Positions 1 through 10,734 are shown, counted from the stretch's first letter. The stretch: DNA of 64,000 nucleotides from Rhyacophila brunnea (GCA_022495005.1 JAGYXB010000440.1:1364001-1428000), one strand, 5' to 3'. Translations and numbers: made by a program. Notes: generated by a model not told the origin, from the sequence alone.

Positions 1-52
1 TTTGCAAATTATAGATATGTACATAGGTGGTGGGCACTTTAACGTAGGTACA
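1..52 (+). mobile_element. R1-A 3' end fragment
   Basis: A short piece ending in GGGCACTTTAACGTA matches the last bases of the two larger R1-A copies, near 24547 (antisense) and 39773. Only the 3' tip lies in the window; upstream bases show little similarity. It abuts hAT-1 sequence, so it may be a 5'-truncated insertion into that element. Confidence 0.5.
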
Positions 53-56
53 TAGT

Positions 57-271
57 TACCTGAAACCGTGGAAACTCGCAATTTTGTCTATTTAAGTAGC
101 GATGGCATTTAAATTAGATTTAGTGGTATATATTTTGTTAGTAATGTATCTATAAAAAACATTTCTTAGTTATTGGAGTCATGAAAGGATGATAAAAAAT
201 ACTGTATAAAAAATGGGGGGGGGGCATTTTGGCGCTGCCTAGGGGCGGCATTTTGTCAGGGGACGTCACTG
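57..271 (+). mobile_element. hAT-1 partial, right half
   Basis: From CTGAAACCGTGG to GGGGACGTCACTG this follows the right half of the hAT-1 copy at 14178-14809, including the GGGGCGGCATTTTG stretch near the end. The left half is missing, probably cut by the R1-A tip before it. No transposase frame is visible. Confidence 0.75.
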
Positions 272-552
272 TATAGACAAGACTGCTTTCGGCCACTATA
301 TAGAGTAGAAAAGTATCCAAGTATAAGCACTTATTGTAATCATTACAATAAGCTAGTTGTAATAATTGTTAAAATAAGTGCTATGTTTTAACAGCACCTC
401 TCTTGGCTGTGATAAATTTTATAGTGGAATAGACAGTTTTGACAGTAAGTACAGATGGCTAACTTATTGTAATTGTTACAATAAGTGTTAATATTTCGAT
501 ACTTACCTGCCCTATTTAGCTGCCGTAAAGGCCGAAAGTAGTATTGTGTATA
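272..552. mobile_element. MITE-P, degenerate copy
   Basis: Palindromic short element with ends TATAGACAAGACTGC and the complementary GTATTGTGTATA. Inside it carries TAAGCACTTATTGTAA and its near inverted copy AATTGTTACAATAAG, as in the copies at 36430 and 40563. It directly abuts the end of hAT-1. Non-coding. Confidence 0.65.
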
Positions 553-837
553 TGCGCTGGTTCTCTTCTTTGCTTTGACGATATTTTGATAAATAAATCA
601 ACATGCAATTGACAAGTGGCAAAGAGTGACTTTTGGAAAGAGGTAGGCTGTGGAGATCAGAGAAAAAAGCACACTTGTCAGGTGTACTTACGGGAAATAA
701 GTAGACAATACCATATTACTACTGATGAATAATTACACACTAATGACAACGGCACACGAATTCGATGAAATTTCAAAAGCTCACTGATGACTTAAAATTG
801 AGCAATGAGTTTCAATTATTTATTTTTCTGAACAATA
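553..837. other. No gene seen
   Basis: AT-rich single-copy-looking sequence between MITE-P and SINE-2. The first bases (GCGCTGGT) also follow the MITE-P copy at 40563, so that element may extend slightly further. Short open frames reaching into SINE-2 are chance frames. Confidence 0.5.
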
Positions 838-985
838 TCCGACCATGTCCGATCCTAATACATCATATGGGCCTCCATAGAGAACAATATGTGTACTTGA
901 CAGACCCAGGAATAGAGCCTGGGACCCACAACGCTATAGGCCGACGCTTAAGCCGCGCGGCCATCGTGGGTGTATGTGCATACCA
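838..985 (-). mobile_element. SINE-2, antisense copy
   Basis: tRNA-derived retroposon read on the minus strand. It has the GCGGCTTAAGCGTCGGCCTA head, a decayed B-box region around CCCAGGCTCTATTCCTGGG, then ACACATATTGT and the tail GGCCCATATGATG...GATCGGACATGGTC. The 87-codon frame over it is a shadow. The middle is shorter than in the 48934 copy. Pol III promotion is expected for such elements; this copy is probably dead because the B box is damaged. Confidence 0.75.
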
Positions 986-1300
986 ATATAATATACAATA
1001 TGACACCAGTTACCTAGATGTTATTTAAAGCCTGATTGTTATTTTCAAAGGTAACCTGTCATTGTGCATAGGCGTGAAGTGCATAAAAGAGAGGTAAAAA
1101 AACATAAAATGGCACAGCATAGTAATATGTAAAGATACATGTTGCGAATAACGCGTGAGGTCAGCCACGGGTACCAATAATAGGTGATATTGTAATTTTT
1201 TTTTTTAATTACGAAATCAGTATTATGTTTCTGCTGTCAATGAAGATTTTATGTTTATACTAATTACATTTATTTGGACTTAATTTTGTACTGTTCCATT
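986..1300. other. No gene seen
   Basis: AT-rich sequence with a T-run near 1197. No frame, repeat match or RNA gene recognised. Confidence 0.5.
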
Positions 1301-1671
1301 TAAGGCTATACTTCAGTTGAGGCATGGTCTAAAAAGATCGTGGCTAGGCGATGCGCGGATTGTGCAAATGACGCGTGCCGAACAAAATATAATTTGTCAT
1401 AAAAATCCAACATGCGTCCATTTAATCTTATGTTTATTGTTATATTACTAATAATAATAGTATATTTATTGACATGTTTTCTTTTTTAAGTACATACGTA
1501 AAGTTTTTTTAGTCATTTTTAAACGTTTTAAGAATATTTTCATCCGACGCCATGACAAAACAAATCGACGTGCGCACATTTCGACTGTCGGTCTCCGATT
1601 GGCGAGTCCAGGCGACTAGTGAGAAATTTCGTCGCACCTACTGTTGAAAATTATTTGCCGTTTCACTGAAG
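1301..1671 (+). repeat. Repeat Y, near-complete copy
   Basis: Interspersed repeat of about 370 bp starting AAGGCTATACTTCAGTTGAG and ending TTTGCCGTTTCACTGAAG. Other copies are at 12232 (antisense, partial), 37372 (antisense, complete) and 38245 (split by R1-A). The ends share ACTTCAGT as a short imperfect inverted repeat, which suggests a DNA transposon, but the class is not settled. No coding capacity is seen. Confidence 0.7.
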
Positions 1672-1685
1672 ACTGAAGTACGTCC

Positions 1686-1843
1686 TTAAGTCGTTTTTTG
1701 CGACCCGAGTTTCGCCTTTCGGCATCTTCAGGCGCCGTGTACACTCACCAAAGGTAAACACACACTGACCTTTACCTTTGGTGAGTATACACGGCGCCTG
1801 AAGATGCCGAAAGGCGAAACCCGGGTCGCAAAAAACGACTTAA
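1686..1843. repeat. Palindrome with Penelope/hammerhead-like motif
   Basis: Two 73-base arms (1686-1758 and 1771-1843) are complementary at about 71 of 73 positions around a 12-base loop. Each arm, read outward, carries CCTGAAGATGCCGAAAGGCG followed by AAAC and GGGTC. The order CUGANGA, small stem with GAAA loop, GAAAC, GUC resembles a hammerhead ribozyme core of the sort known from Penelope-like elements, though one extra U sits between the core and stem II. Head-to-head partial copies are known for Penelope-like elements. The family call is inference. Confidence 0.6.
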
Positions 1844-1905
1844 ATGGAATAGTATAAAACTTAAATCCATAGAATTTAAATTCAAATTCCATCAAGTATC
1901 TACCG
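1844..1905 (+). repeat. Flank of the palindrome, shared with 30393-30510
   Basis: The bases after the right arm, around ATAGTATAAAACTTAAATCC and GAATTTAAATTCAAATTC, match those after a single decayed arm at 30393. The repeat unit therefore extends beyond the hairpin. Confidence 0.55.
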
Positions 1906-2387
1906 TCAGTCGATAGTATTAATATTTATTTGGACATTTATACACACACCATATTTTGTAGCAGAAAAATACACTAGTAGGTATCAAATTTAATTTAATT
2001 TATACTAATAATTTTCAAAACCCATTCGGTGTATCGCATTCCATAGAAAATATTTCAGAGTTTCTTGTTTTATTTTTTTATGTTTATTTAGTACAAGAAT
2101 TGCTCAGCGTGCACTTAGGAACATCTGACAGTATTCGGTTTCAGTTTCTTTAAATTTATTTTATCCTCGTTTTTTAATACGACTACTCGACTTATCTTCA
2201 CTATTGTCATAAAAAATATCTCCGTTGCATTCTGATAAAAAAAGATCTAGAGAACAGTTTTCAGACGGATATCGATTTGTTTCATTATTATTATTTACTT
2301 ATATCAAATTCCATAAATTAGTTAGTAGGTATATTTACTTCACTTCAACGTAAAACATAATAATATGTTTATTGAACATACATAATT
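1906..2387. other. No gene seen
   Basis: AT-rich, with TTTTTTATG and TAATTTAATTTA tracts. No supported frame or recognised repeat. Confidence 0.5.
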
Positions 2388-2706
2388 TTGAAAAACACGT
2401 CTTGTTACCAAAATATATTATATGTATTAGGTATAACAAAAAATATATTGTAACCAATAGAAAATTCTTTTTTTTTGAAAAAAGTTAGACACCCGGCAGG
2501 TATCGAACCTGCATCTCTTGGATTTACGCCCCGTGCGCATTGTCCACTATGCTACAAGGTAACATACTAATTACGACACATTTTAACTATTGGCCCTTAA
2601 TAATTGCTCATCAGCACTCTTTCAAATCAAGCTACTATTGGTAATCGGTTTTTGTTTATTAAATCAAAGTAGGTACCCATCTACTACTTTAATTTCTAAC
2701 CGACGT
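2388..2706 (-). mobile_element. SINE-1 unit, antisense, tRNA-like core
   Basis: On the minus strand a tRNA-like segment (about 2487-2560) has an A box TAGCATAGTGG and a B box GGTTCGATACC, both matching the Pol III consensus. The acceptor stem does not close, so it is not a working tRNA gene. Bases before the tRNA part (2565-2706) also match the unit at 33890-34273, so the repeat has about 140 bp upstream of the tRNA-like core, unlike a simple SINE. The 3' part, TTTTTTCAAAA and CTATTGGTTA, matches as well. Confidence 0.7.
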
Positions 2707-2764
2707 CACGGATTTCTCCAATAATCTATGTTGTAACCTACTTGAACTTGTTAATAATTTTTAA

Positions 2765-2842
2765 TTAACTATTTCTTTTATTCGACGAATAATTTTAGAA
2801 TAAAAGAATAAAAGATTTAAGAATGTACCATTCTTCAAACTT
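2765..2842 (-). repeat. SINE-1 tail fragment
   Basis: Reverse complement of the 3' tail seen at 34210-34273: ATTCTTAAATCTT, then AATTATTCG and TGAATAAAAGAAATAGTTAA, with a small rearrangement. It lies on the wrong side of the 2388 unit to be its own tail, so it is a separate fragment. Confidence 0.5.
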
Positions 2843-2989
2843 TTCAAAATTGGTGGACCGAAATGTATGGCATAATTGAAAAAAGTGATAAAGCTATATC
2901 TTATATGAGTAGTAGGTACCTATCTAGAACATCATAATTTTTTTAATAGAATTTTTAAAAACTATTCGCTATCTAAACTATCGCCCCAG

Positions 2990-3080
2990 CTAAACTATTA
3001 AACTGCTCGACACGTCAGACAGTCGAAAATTAATATTTGGGAAATTTTGGCACGCGTACGTAAAAGGTTCGCCAAACCTG
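2990..3080 (+). mobile_element. hAT-6 right end fragment
   Basis: ACTGCTCGACACGTCAGACAG through TTTGGGAAATTTTGGCACGC to GGTTCGCCAAACCTG matches the right end of the complete hAT-6 at 54692-55392. The left end is not clear; a weak candidate (GGTGGACCGAAATGTATGGC) lies near 2862. Confidence 0.6.
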
Positions 3081-3239
3081 ATCTAGTGAATTTAAAGATG
3101 ACTCTTGTTTCAGGCGTCATACCGATAAAAGTTATGTTAAACACCTGATTTTATAATTGTCAATTAATTGAATCCAATGAAGTATTTAAATAAGATAAAA
3201 TCGTTATATAGATAATTATAGCAACCTAGTTCAACACAT

Positions 3240-3750
3240 ATTTTACCACGTTTTTCTTAGCTCGTATTCTTGTTTGTTCGGTTGTTGTTTATCCAGTACA
3301 AATCTTGCAATCGATTTTTAGCTAACTTCCCGACTAGCTAGGACATTTGAAACTTTTAGAATATATCAGAACACGATGCCAATGCATTCTTTTAATACTT
3401 TTAGCCATCTTTAAGTAGAATTGAATTTATTTTCAGTTATTTCTGTTTTGTACGAAAAGTTATTTCGGAAGAAATCCGTAATCCAATCCACTATTATTGG
3501 CTGCTAAGGGGGTGGTCCTAGCAACTAAATTATTAATATATACGTGCGTTACTATGGAAATCAAAATGACATTTCAGTATTCTATATTTGTTGCAAAAAG
3601 CAAAAAAATGATTTGTTGACAATTGCCTTATTTGTCCTAAATTATTAAAACATAGAATAAAATTCTCAAGTTTATATGATTCGACAGAAAATTATTAAAA
3701 CATAGAATAAAATTCTCAAGTTTATATGATTCGACAGAAAATTTAAAAAC
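3240..3750 (+). repeat. Repeat X, longest direct copy
   Basis: About 500 bp from ACCACGTTTTTCTTAGCTCG to TATGATTCGACAGAAAATT. An antisense copy is at 47625-48075 and a partial direct copy at 19118-19310. No coding frame is kept across copies, so it is an unclassified non-coding repeat. Confidence 0.7.
3641..3740 (+). repeat. Exact 50-bp tandem duplication
   Basis: The unit ATTATTAAAACATAGAATAA... to ...TTCGACAGAAA occurs twice with no mismatch (3641-3690, 3691-3740). The homologous end of repeat X at 47625 has it once, so the duplication is younger than the repeat. Confidence 0.95.
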
Positions 3751-5150
3751 GTATAAAGTTTTTTTTATCTTGTAATTATTTATCTATAATATGGTCTAAA
3801 AGGCATCAAAAACTAATTCCAATCATAAGAGTATATCCATACATTCTAACAGCCTACAAATCATAATACTATCTTCATCTCACCGCCTACCTTCATATTT
3901 TTTTCTCACAATCGACTATGTCTCTCTTTGTCGCATAAACTTCTAGATGTATGTATCTCATTTGTTTGTAATGTAATGCGATGCTCTGGAATGTGCATTT
4001 AATATATTATATGACAGATAAATGAAATCTGACGGATATCTATGAGTTGTATTATGTTTGTTACTGGAAAATACTATCAATTATTTTGAAAACAATAACA
4101 TTTTAATTAGATGCTATACTGCTGATTCTAAGAAAAGCCGAAATATGAACAGGACGAATTGCATATTAACTGAAATATTTGCACTTTAATGGATAATAGA
4201 ATTGCTGTAAGTCAAGAAAATTATTTAATATAAGTCTGAATTTATTTAAAAAAAAAAACAAAATTTTGAAAAATCAAAATATTATATTTTAGTAAATTTT
4301 TTTGTAAAATATCCACTCTTTGAGTAACTACAAAAAACTCTAGTGGCTATGTCAGTCTAATTTACCCTTGGAGTGTATTTCTACAAATCCGTGAAGTATA
4401 TTCCAAGTATCTTTCATAACACACACCAGGCAAAGCAAAAAAAATCTTACTATGCATAAATCAAACCATCAAAGGCTTCGCATGAAACCACTAGAAAATA
4501 TTATTATTGTGAAGACCCAATTAATTAGCGACTGCAACTGAATAGAAGTTGGTTACTTTTCAAAACTCATAGCCAGCTTTGATCAATTTCTATTCCTCAG
4601 TTATTGCCGCAATATGATTCGACTGCACCAAACTCGTGAATCAAATTCATCGAGAAAAGTTCAATTAATATCCAAATTACGCATGTACGTAATATATTTA
4701 GGTACAACCGTGCCCACATTATTTGAATGGTAGACGATGACCCTCGTAATCCAATACGTAATGCACCGGTTTCTCATACCGATTCCCAATGAGTTCGCAA
4801 TACATGATTGTAGTTTTCTCAATTCTGTGTGTTTCTGTGATTGATTCACAGCTAATACCACAGTACTGTTTCACTACTACTATAATACTTCTGTATTTGA
4901 GCTTCATGACATGTTGTAGTGTTAAAAATAAAAATGATTATAAAACCGTGGGTAGCCGATTTTAATCCCTCGTCTAGATAATTGACATCTTGCTGATTCC
5001 AAAGCAAATACTAAATATGTTAATCGAATGATTAAACTGTTAATGACCGTCTTCGGGACGTAGTCTAGTTAGATCCACACCATCATGCAGACCCAATGGT
5101 GAAATGGTGTTACAGTCATACTTATTTAATTATTATCGGCCGCGGTCGAT
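3751..5150. other. No gene seen
   Basis: AT-rich, no recognised repeat. Overlapping antisense frames of 66 and 62 codons at 4661-4907 have no family signature or conserved context and look like chance frames. Confidence 0.5.
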
Positions 5151-5215
5151 CACTCGATCTATTGCTGGGTGAAGGCCTTCCTTGACTGCATCCATTCTTC
5201 ACGGTGCTCTGCTAT
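5150..5215 (-). mobile_element. RTE-like LINE 3' remnant
   Basis: CTATTGCTGGGTGAAGGCCT followed by CATTCTTCACGG is a decayed form of the segment at 28880-28925. On the minus strand that encodes the end of an RTE-like endonuclease/reverse transcriptase. Only the tip remains. The 136-codon frame over 5169-5579 runs antisense to it and is not a gene. Confidence 0.45.
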
Positions 5216-6445
5216 TAATTATCATATATTTCAGCCGAACATAGCGCTCATGTTGGCTTCGTATAAATGCTTATATTTTATTCCTTTTTCAAGATTTATT
5301 GAACAAATCAAACCGTCTTCCCGATTTTATGATGTCGTCAACTCCAGTCAAGCACTACATTATACAAAAAATATTAAGTCAAACATGTACTTACTTCATC
5401 CTGACACATCCCAATCCCAATACTGCAGGGTGAGACAAGATCAGAATAGTACCTGCTTGTCCCAGCCACCTACAGATCTATTCCAACTACGTAACACCAC
5501 AACAACTTTTCGTAATTTTTCCGAATCCGAGATGATAACATTGTGTTACGGATGTGTACCATACGGTTATCTAAAATAATTGATAGTACAGAGATAACAG
5601 ATATATTATATATTATTTATTTATTTAGATAAATGTTTTACGTAGCACCTACCTGATACTTACCCAATTAAGACGATGTAAACTAACTTCATTTTTGACT
5701 ATTCATAACCCCGAGATACTTAACACTTAGAATGCATCATAGCATGTTTATCACATTTTTTTCTGGATTTTTTAATACAATTCTACGTTAGAACAGATCT
5801 TCAGAACCAACTTATTGTGGTTACGTCCATCATCAAAGAGTGAAGACTAACCCATCACTAAAACGTATGTTCACGAACAACTCTAGTGTTTGTGAGGATA
5901 TCGTACAAGTGTCTCGAAGCCAAAACTGTTGACAGAAATATCTAGTAAGTCTTTTTCAATTTCTAAGCATTGATTCAGTCGCGTCTGCGGAAAATTCGGT
6001 AAAACATTTCGATCAGTTGACGGTATTGTTTACCATAACTTATCTCATCAAAGGCCACTCACATCCCACCTCCAGTTTCCACACCCACACAGGAGAGCCA
6101 CCCCTCCCAACCTGTCTCGTCACAAGTGCACGCGGCGCGGCGAAAAGGAAAAAAATACACGTTAAAGCTAATTTTCATCTTTAAATGTTGAAGTTATGAC
6201 ATCGCCAGTGGCGGAGAGAAAATTATTCCAATTCGGTAAAATTCATTTAATTTTGATTTTTACAAAAAAATATATTATTAAATTATTAGAACGTTCAAAT
6301 ACGTTAAAACTCAAAATTTCATAAATCCTAATGTCGGCTAAGCAATATTAAGTTAAGTACTTATTATTGGTACCTTGATTCAGACCACAAAAAAACGATT
6401 GCCAAAATTAACACAATTTGTTAAGCGCTTCAAGATCTGTATACT
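5216..6445. other. No gene seen; short GC-rich patch
   Basis: Mostly AT-rich. A GC-rich stretch at 6060-6140 (CCACCCCTCCCAACC, GCACGCGGCGCGGCG) stands out, but I find no frame, splice pattern or repeat to explain it. Confidence 0.45.
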
Positions 6446-6510
6446 ACTAGTTAATTTCATCATAAGGCGCACGTGGCTCAATTGGTATAGTACGTTGGCT
6501 CGAATCCAGT
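6446..6510 (+). pseudogene. tRNA-like fragment
   Basis: TGGCTCAATTGG resembles a Pol III A box and GGCTCGAATCC a B box, only about 20 bases apart, much less than in a true tRNA. The anticodon arm is deleted. Probably the head of a decayed tRNA-derived SINE. The 76-codon frame over it is incidental. Confidence 0.45.
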
Positions 6511-7120
6511 GGATGCGTATTTATTTGAAAGATTTTTTTAATATCTTTTATTGTGTTAACTGTCAATTCCTGGTGGAAATGCATTGTATAATTAAATTAA
6601 ATTAATAATTTTGCTAATAGTTGTATATATCTGAGGTGTTTTCAAATGATGTATTTTCAATATTGTGTATGTTCTTATTATGTTATTGTATTTGTATTTT
6701 TCTTGAATTATTTATTATTGTTTTTTTATTTCTTTTGCTATACAATTATTTTTTGGTTTGTTTTTTTCTCTACTAATTTGATTTACCTGTACTTTTTATT
6801 CTAAATGTCATGTTGTGAACGTCTTGAATTAATAATTTGTTATGTGCTCAGTGTGTATTTTTTAAATAAATAATTAAACAAAGCATTCTTTATTGCAATC
6901 TTTATTGTCATATAAATTATTAAATCATGTGGATTATTCGTTGAATAAAAAAAACATCAGTAAGTTTACCAGTAAGTATGACTTTTACTGATGTAAGAAA
7001 TATGAAATTGAATATTACATAATTATTTCATAACAAAATGCTGAAATACTACCATTTATAGTTTGAATACATAAAAAAAATTAAATGACACATACTGCCG
7101 AAAAATGATTTAAGTGTGTG
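6511..7120. other. No gene seen
   Basis: Very AT-rich. GGATTATTCGTTGAATAAAA near 6930 resembles the SINE-1 tail, so a tail fragment may lie here. Nothing else recognised. Confidence 0.5.
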
Positions 7121-7124
7121 CTAT

Positions 7125-7380
7125 CGACAATAATATATGACGCATTCTACAGTTTTTTTACATATTGTTCGTCGTGGACCGGATAACATGGAGAGACTGG
7201 TGGTTTTGGGTAGCCTCCAGGGAAGGCGAAGCAGAGGAAGAGTGTCAACGGGCTGGAGTTACCAAGCGAAGGAGCTGACCGGGGGCAGCCTTCACTCTCC
7301 CCTGCAGAGGACCGAGAGGGGTGGAAAGCCTTGGTCGCTCAAAAGATAACGGAATCTCAGTCGCAAGAAAACGACCAAGT
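7125..7380 (+). pseudogene. RTE-like LINE C-terminal remnant
   Basis: One frame reads HIVRRGPDNMERLVVLGSLQ, then GRRSRGRVSTGWSYQ. This matches the C-terminal tail of insect endonuclease/reverse-transcriptase LINEs, where a 'GH(I/V)xRRxxDNxER' block is followed by a 'GKRSRGRxxxRW' block. A frameshift then moves to a frame reading AEDREGWKALVAQK, the usual closing 'A.DR..W' motif. About 85 codons of tail remain and no polymerase motifs. Related pieces are at 44403-44548 and 45665-45745. Confidence 0.65.
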
Positions 7381-7855
7381 CATATACGTCGTGTTGATGG
7401 TTTGACATACAAATTGACGCATATTTGTGAATAACCATTTAATTTAAATATACGTTGACATACAAGCAGAAAGTATCAATACCTAAAAACACGTCAAATA
7501 ACACGTACCCAAACATAATTATATTCGTAAGTAATGTGCTTTCTTATAGATACAATGACAACATGTTGTTTTGTATTTTGTGTCTTTTTTTAGCACTCAC
7601 TCTGGGATTACCTGTTTTAAAGGGTTAACCAACGTAATATTGAGGACAAAAGTAAGATTTTCCGAGAAAAAGAAAATCTAAAAGACAAGAACTGTCCTCT
7701 TCCTAACCTCAACAATATAACAAAATAACTGTATACAATAACATTATTAATGGACAACGCACTCAATACAGTAGCTAGCAAGTAAATTCGCGCATAGCGA
7801 TATTCGCACATGTATAGGTAGACGTCACGCAATTTCCATTATGCGATATCACGCA
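7381..7855. other. No gene seen
   Basis: AT-rich. The antisense 71-codon frame at 7617-7832 has no family features. Confidence 0.5.
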
Positions 7856-7857
7856 TC

Positions 7858-8056
7858 GGGAATTTATAGCAATATCACCTTTATTGTAATGGCGTTAGAA
7901 CAGTGTTTATAGTAAGTATCAATGTTCATTTCGATGAACCCGTTCGAACCGAACCATTCGGCAGACCCGACAAAAAGCATTGGGAATTTATAGCAATATC
8001 ACCTTTATTGTAATGGCGTTAGAACAAATTATGCCATTCGGCAGACCCGACAAAAA
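7858..8056 (+). repeat. Direct duplication, second copy shortened
   Basis: GGGAATTTATAGCAATATCA through GGCGTTAGAACA occurs at 7858-7902 and 7981-8025. CCATTCGGCAGACCCGACAA occurs at 7955 and 8034. The first copy has about 45 extra bases between the two blocks (GTTCATTTCGATGAACC...). The period is about 123 bp and identity of the shared parts is complete or nearly so. Confidence 0.85.
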
Positions 8057-9355
8057 AGTGAGTGTCATTTTTTTCCAGATGCTTCGTCCATATTAATGTC
8101 ATTGACTATATATAACAATATATATATAATAAAAATAATTCTGACATACTATTTTTGTATTATTATTTATATTGTATAATTTCTTTCACAGTTTACCAAA
8201 CTTAATCAGTTTTCTATATTAATTTTAGTAGTACCTAGATCTAAATAACTTTTCATTGCCATGATCGGATGATGTCCCCTGCACTGCATCACCTGGTCGA
8301 GTGTATAGAGTGGCAAAAGCGTGGGCGACAGAGGGCGCTTGATTGCCAATTTATTTACCCTCCTGTACCTCGCCGCCCTCTCCACTTCAACCCCGTACCA
8401 TCCTACCCCCACCCCATATCTTCAGGGCGGCTCTTTGTATCACAATTAAATCTCTAAAGCGGGGAGACTCCTTGAAACGTCTTGTGAAAGCGCATAGAAT
8501 GTTATTAGACTCTCTAAAATGAGCGATGACTTCTTCATTTCCTATATATAATAATAATTATAATATGATTAGACACCGCCATCTTTAGATTAATAAAGCC
8601 TGAGCATAACTTTTTGCACAAGCAACAGTGGTACAATGTTCAGCTGTCAAAATCAGATCCCAGATTGCTTGACATATTGATTCGCCCATTCTCGTTTCAA
8701 ATTGCATTATAAAAAAATCTCATATCAAATATATTAACTATCAGTGTTATTCATAAAAAATATACATTCCTGCTATTCATCAGCTGTCAAAGTCAGACTA
8801 ATCTTTCACACAAAAACCGGTGGTAATATAGATTTCCAAAAAATATGTAGGATTGATCTATGCATTACATTTGTAGAAGATGTGTTAATGCTAGTGTATT
8901 ATTTATCATGTAACTTATCTATTCAAATCAAACCATTCCCTGAGTTTACACGACAGACGCGTCAGTATAAGCACTCTATAAAACAATGACAGGCAATGAC
9001 AGTACATACATAGACAACAACGGAAGGGGCGGAAAAAGTAGGACCAGTCGTTGTGAATGTATCGGCTTTCTACTTGAGTCGTCAATGGACTAACTAGATC
9101 AATTGGCCATTATTCAAAAACACATTCAAAAACAAAAACAAATCTTATTTTGAAATATATTTATACTAGTCTATAAAGATTTTCAATTTCAATTTTTTTT
9201 TTACATATTGTGCACATTACAAATTATAGGTTTAAGACGTTCACAACATTACATGAAACATTATTATAAAGAAAAAAATAATAAAAATGAAAATATAAAA
9301 AGAGAACATAATATAAACATACAAAAGCAGTGAAAATACAATTATACATCTATAA
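8057..9355. other. No gene seen; C-rich patch
   Basis: A C-rich stretch at 8380-8415 (CCTACCCCCACCCC) sits inside a broader GC-richer block at 8265-8480. Opposed frames of 62 and 68 codons there overlap each other and show no family motif. GATGTCCCCTGCACTGCATC might be a repeat end but has no match here. Confidence 0.45.
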
Positions 9356-9359
9356 AAAT

Positions 9360-10025
9360 TCAAAGAACTACACTGAGCTTGCTAAGGAGACCATATTTTA
9401 AGAATTTATAAAATAGCGTCCACCTAAACTCACCCTCACGCAAGTGGAATATATCATCACCCAAAGCAACTTGGTTGAACATAGTTATCGCCCTCCCAAT
9501 TAGCATTACTAGTGGTAGGTTGGTTCTACATCTTGGGAGAATAAACAACTGATGCTCTCTATTTCTAAGATAGTTATCAGGGACACACAGGTCAACACTG
9601 CCCAGAATGGCAGAGTTCTCAATTATACCTCGTATCTATAAGTCGAAAAAATACGTAGCGAAATAAAGATCTCTTTTAAATTGCAGACTGCAGTATGTAA
9701 CCATACCTAAGAGAAATTCAATTGAATAAAGCCACGGATAGTAGGTACCCATACAACCTCAAGTAAAGGAGTCTTAAGAATTTCTTCTAAACCCTCTCCA
9801 CCATAAGGCTTTACTTCAACTGATACGGTGCCCAAACAATAGACCCACTCTCAAGCCTGCTTCGAACTAAAGGATTAAACAAAAGTTTTAATACCGCAAC
9901 ATCCGAAAAAACCTGGGAAGTACGCATAACGAAACCCAACATCTTAAGCGCCTTGTTACTTAATGGTGACTATAATGGCTAATAAATGTCAGTTTACTCT
10001 CAAACGTAATGCCAAGGTCTCTTAG
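9360..10025 (-). pseudogene. CR1/Jockey-like LINE reverse transcriptase, C-terminal relic
   Basis: Read on the minus strand, pieces in one or neighbouring frames are RDLGITFESKLTFISHY, LKMLGFVMRTSQVFSDVAVL, LLFNPLVRSRLESGSIVWAP and finally LFILPRCRTNLP...GRAITMFNQVA. This order (LGV.FD.KLTF..H, LKMLGF, KLL...VRS.LEYGSVVW.P, then P R.RT...A...FN) is the region after the polymerase palm in CR1/Jockey-type LINEs. Several stops interrupt it, and no palm catalytic motif lies in the window, so it is a 5'-truncated dead copy. The last open piece is 9360-9548. The exact clade is tentative. Confidence 0.75.
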
Positions 10026-10734
10026 TGACGAAGCCCACTAGAAGTGGCGCTCGGTGCGCTCACTACAAAGTAGGCCCCCTCCCACCCGCGCACTACCCTT
10101 CACCTATGTAATAAGGGGCACGAGAAGCAAAAAATAATTATTATTATCAGGGTCTCTCATAACAAAGCAATACAAATATTATTATGTTTCTCGGCAGCTT
10201 GTAATTCATATTCACGATGACGTAATTCTACCAGCGAAATATCGGACACCCAGCAACTAAATAATGAGTTCACTGTTATTAAATAATGCCTACTCGCCCG
10301 TCTTATCGATAACGCGTCCAGAAGCGGATAAAATAAAACGGCGCGCGCCCCTTTTGCTTGCCGTGTTCAATGGGCTTTGTCATATTTAACAACGTAGTAT
10401 TTTCGTTAATTCGTCCCGCTCAGAAGCCAAACAACGTGTGAATCATGGGGCGAGCGGACACAGTGCTCCGTCAAAACCAGTGTGCGCTGCCATATTTGAT
10501 TACGTTGTATTTTCGATGATTCACATTGAATATACGCGAGCGCCCTGCAAGCCCGATTCTATGTGCACAACGACTTGCAGATGATATTCGAAGATCACAT
10601 ACCCATACTATTTAATTCACATTATGAACGTTTTAAAGGATGTGTGCTACATATAGTAAGGCGCACACACAAGGATATTTCCGGGAACGGAAAAAATAAA
10701 ATTTATTTAGGCAAACGAAATATTACTCTTCTTC
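10026..10734. other. No gene; weak internal direct repeat
   Basis: Moderately GC-rich in places (GGCGCGCGCCCC near 10340). Two related blocks about 110 bases apart, CATATTTAACAACGTAGTAT near 10381 and CATATTTGATTACGTTGTAT near 10491, each run on to TTTTCG(T/A)T(T/G)ATTC. They look like an old tandem duplication. No gene found. Confidence 0.5.

Noticed and set aside
765..1028. 87-codon open frame
   Set aside because: It lies over the antisense SINE-2 copy, and its reading frame is not shared with other SINE-2 copies.
2487..2560. Possible tRNA gene (A and B boxes)
   Set aside because: The acceptor stem does not pair, and the segment is part of a multi-copy repeat, so it is SINE-1, not a tRNA gene.
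3641..3740. Possible CRISPR-like or satellite array
   Set aside because: Only two adjacent units with no spacer and no further copies.
5169..5579. 136-codon frame
   Set aside because: It begins in an RTE-like LINE remnant read antisense; no domain, low-complexity residues, no conserved neighbour.
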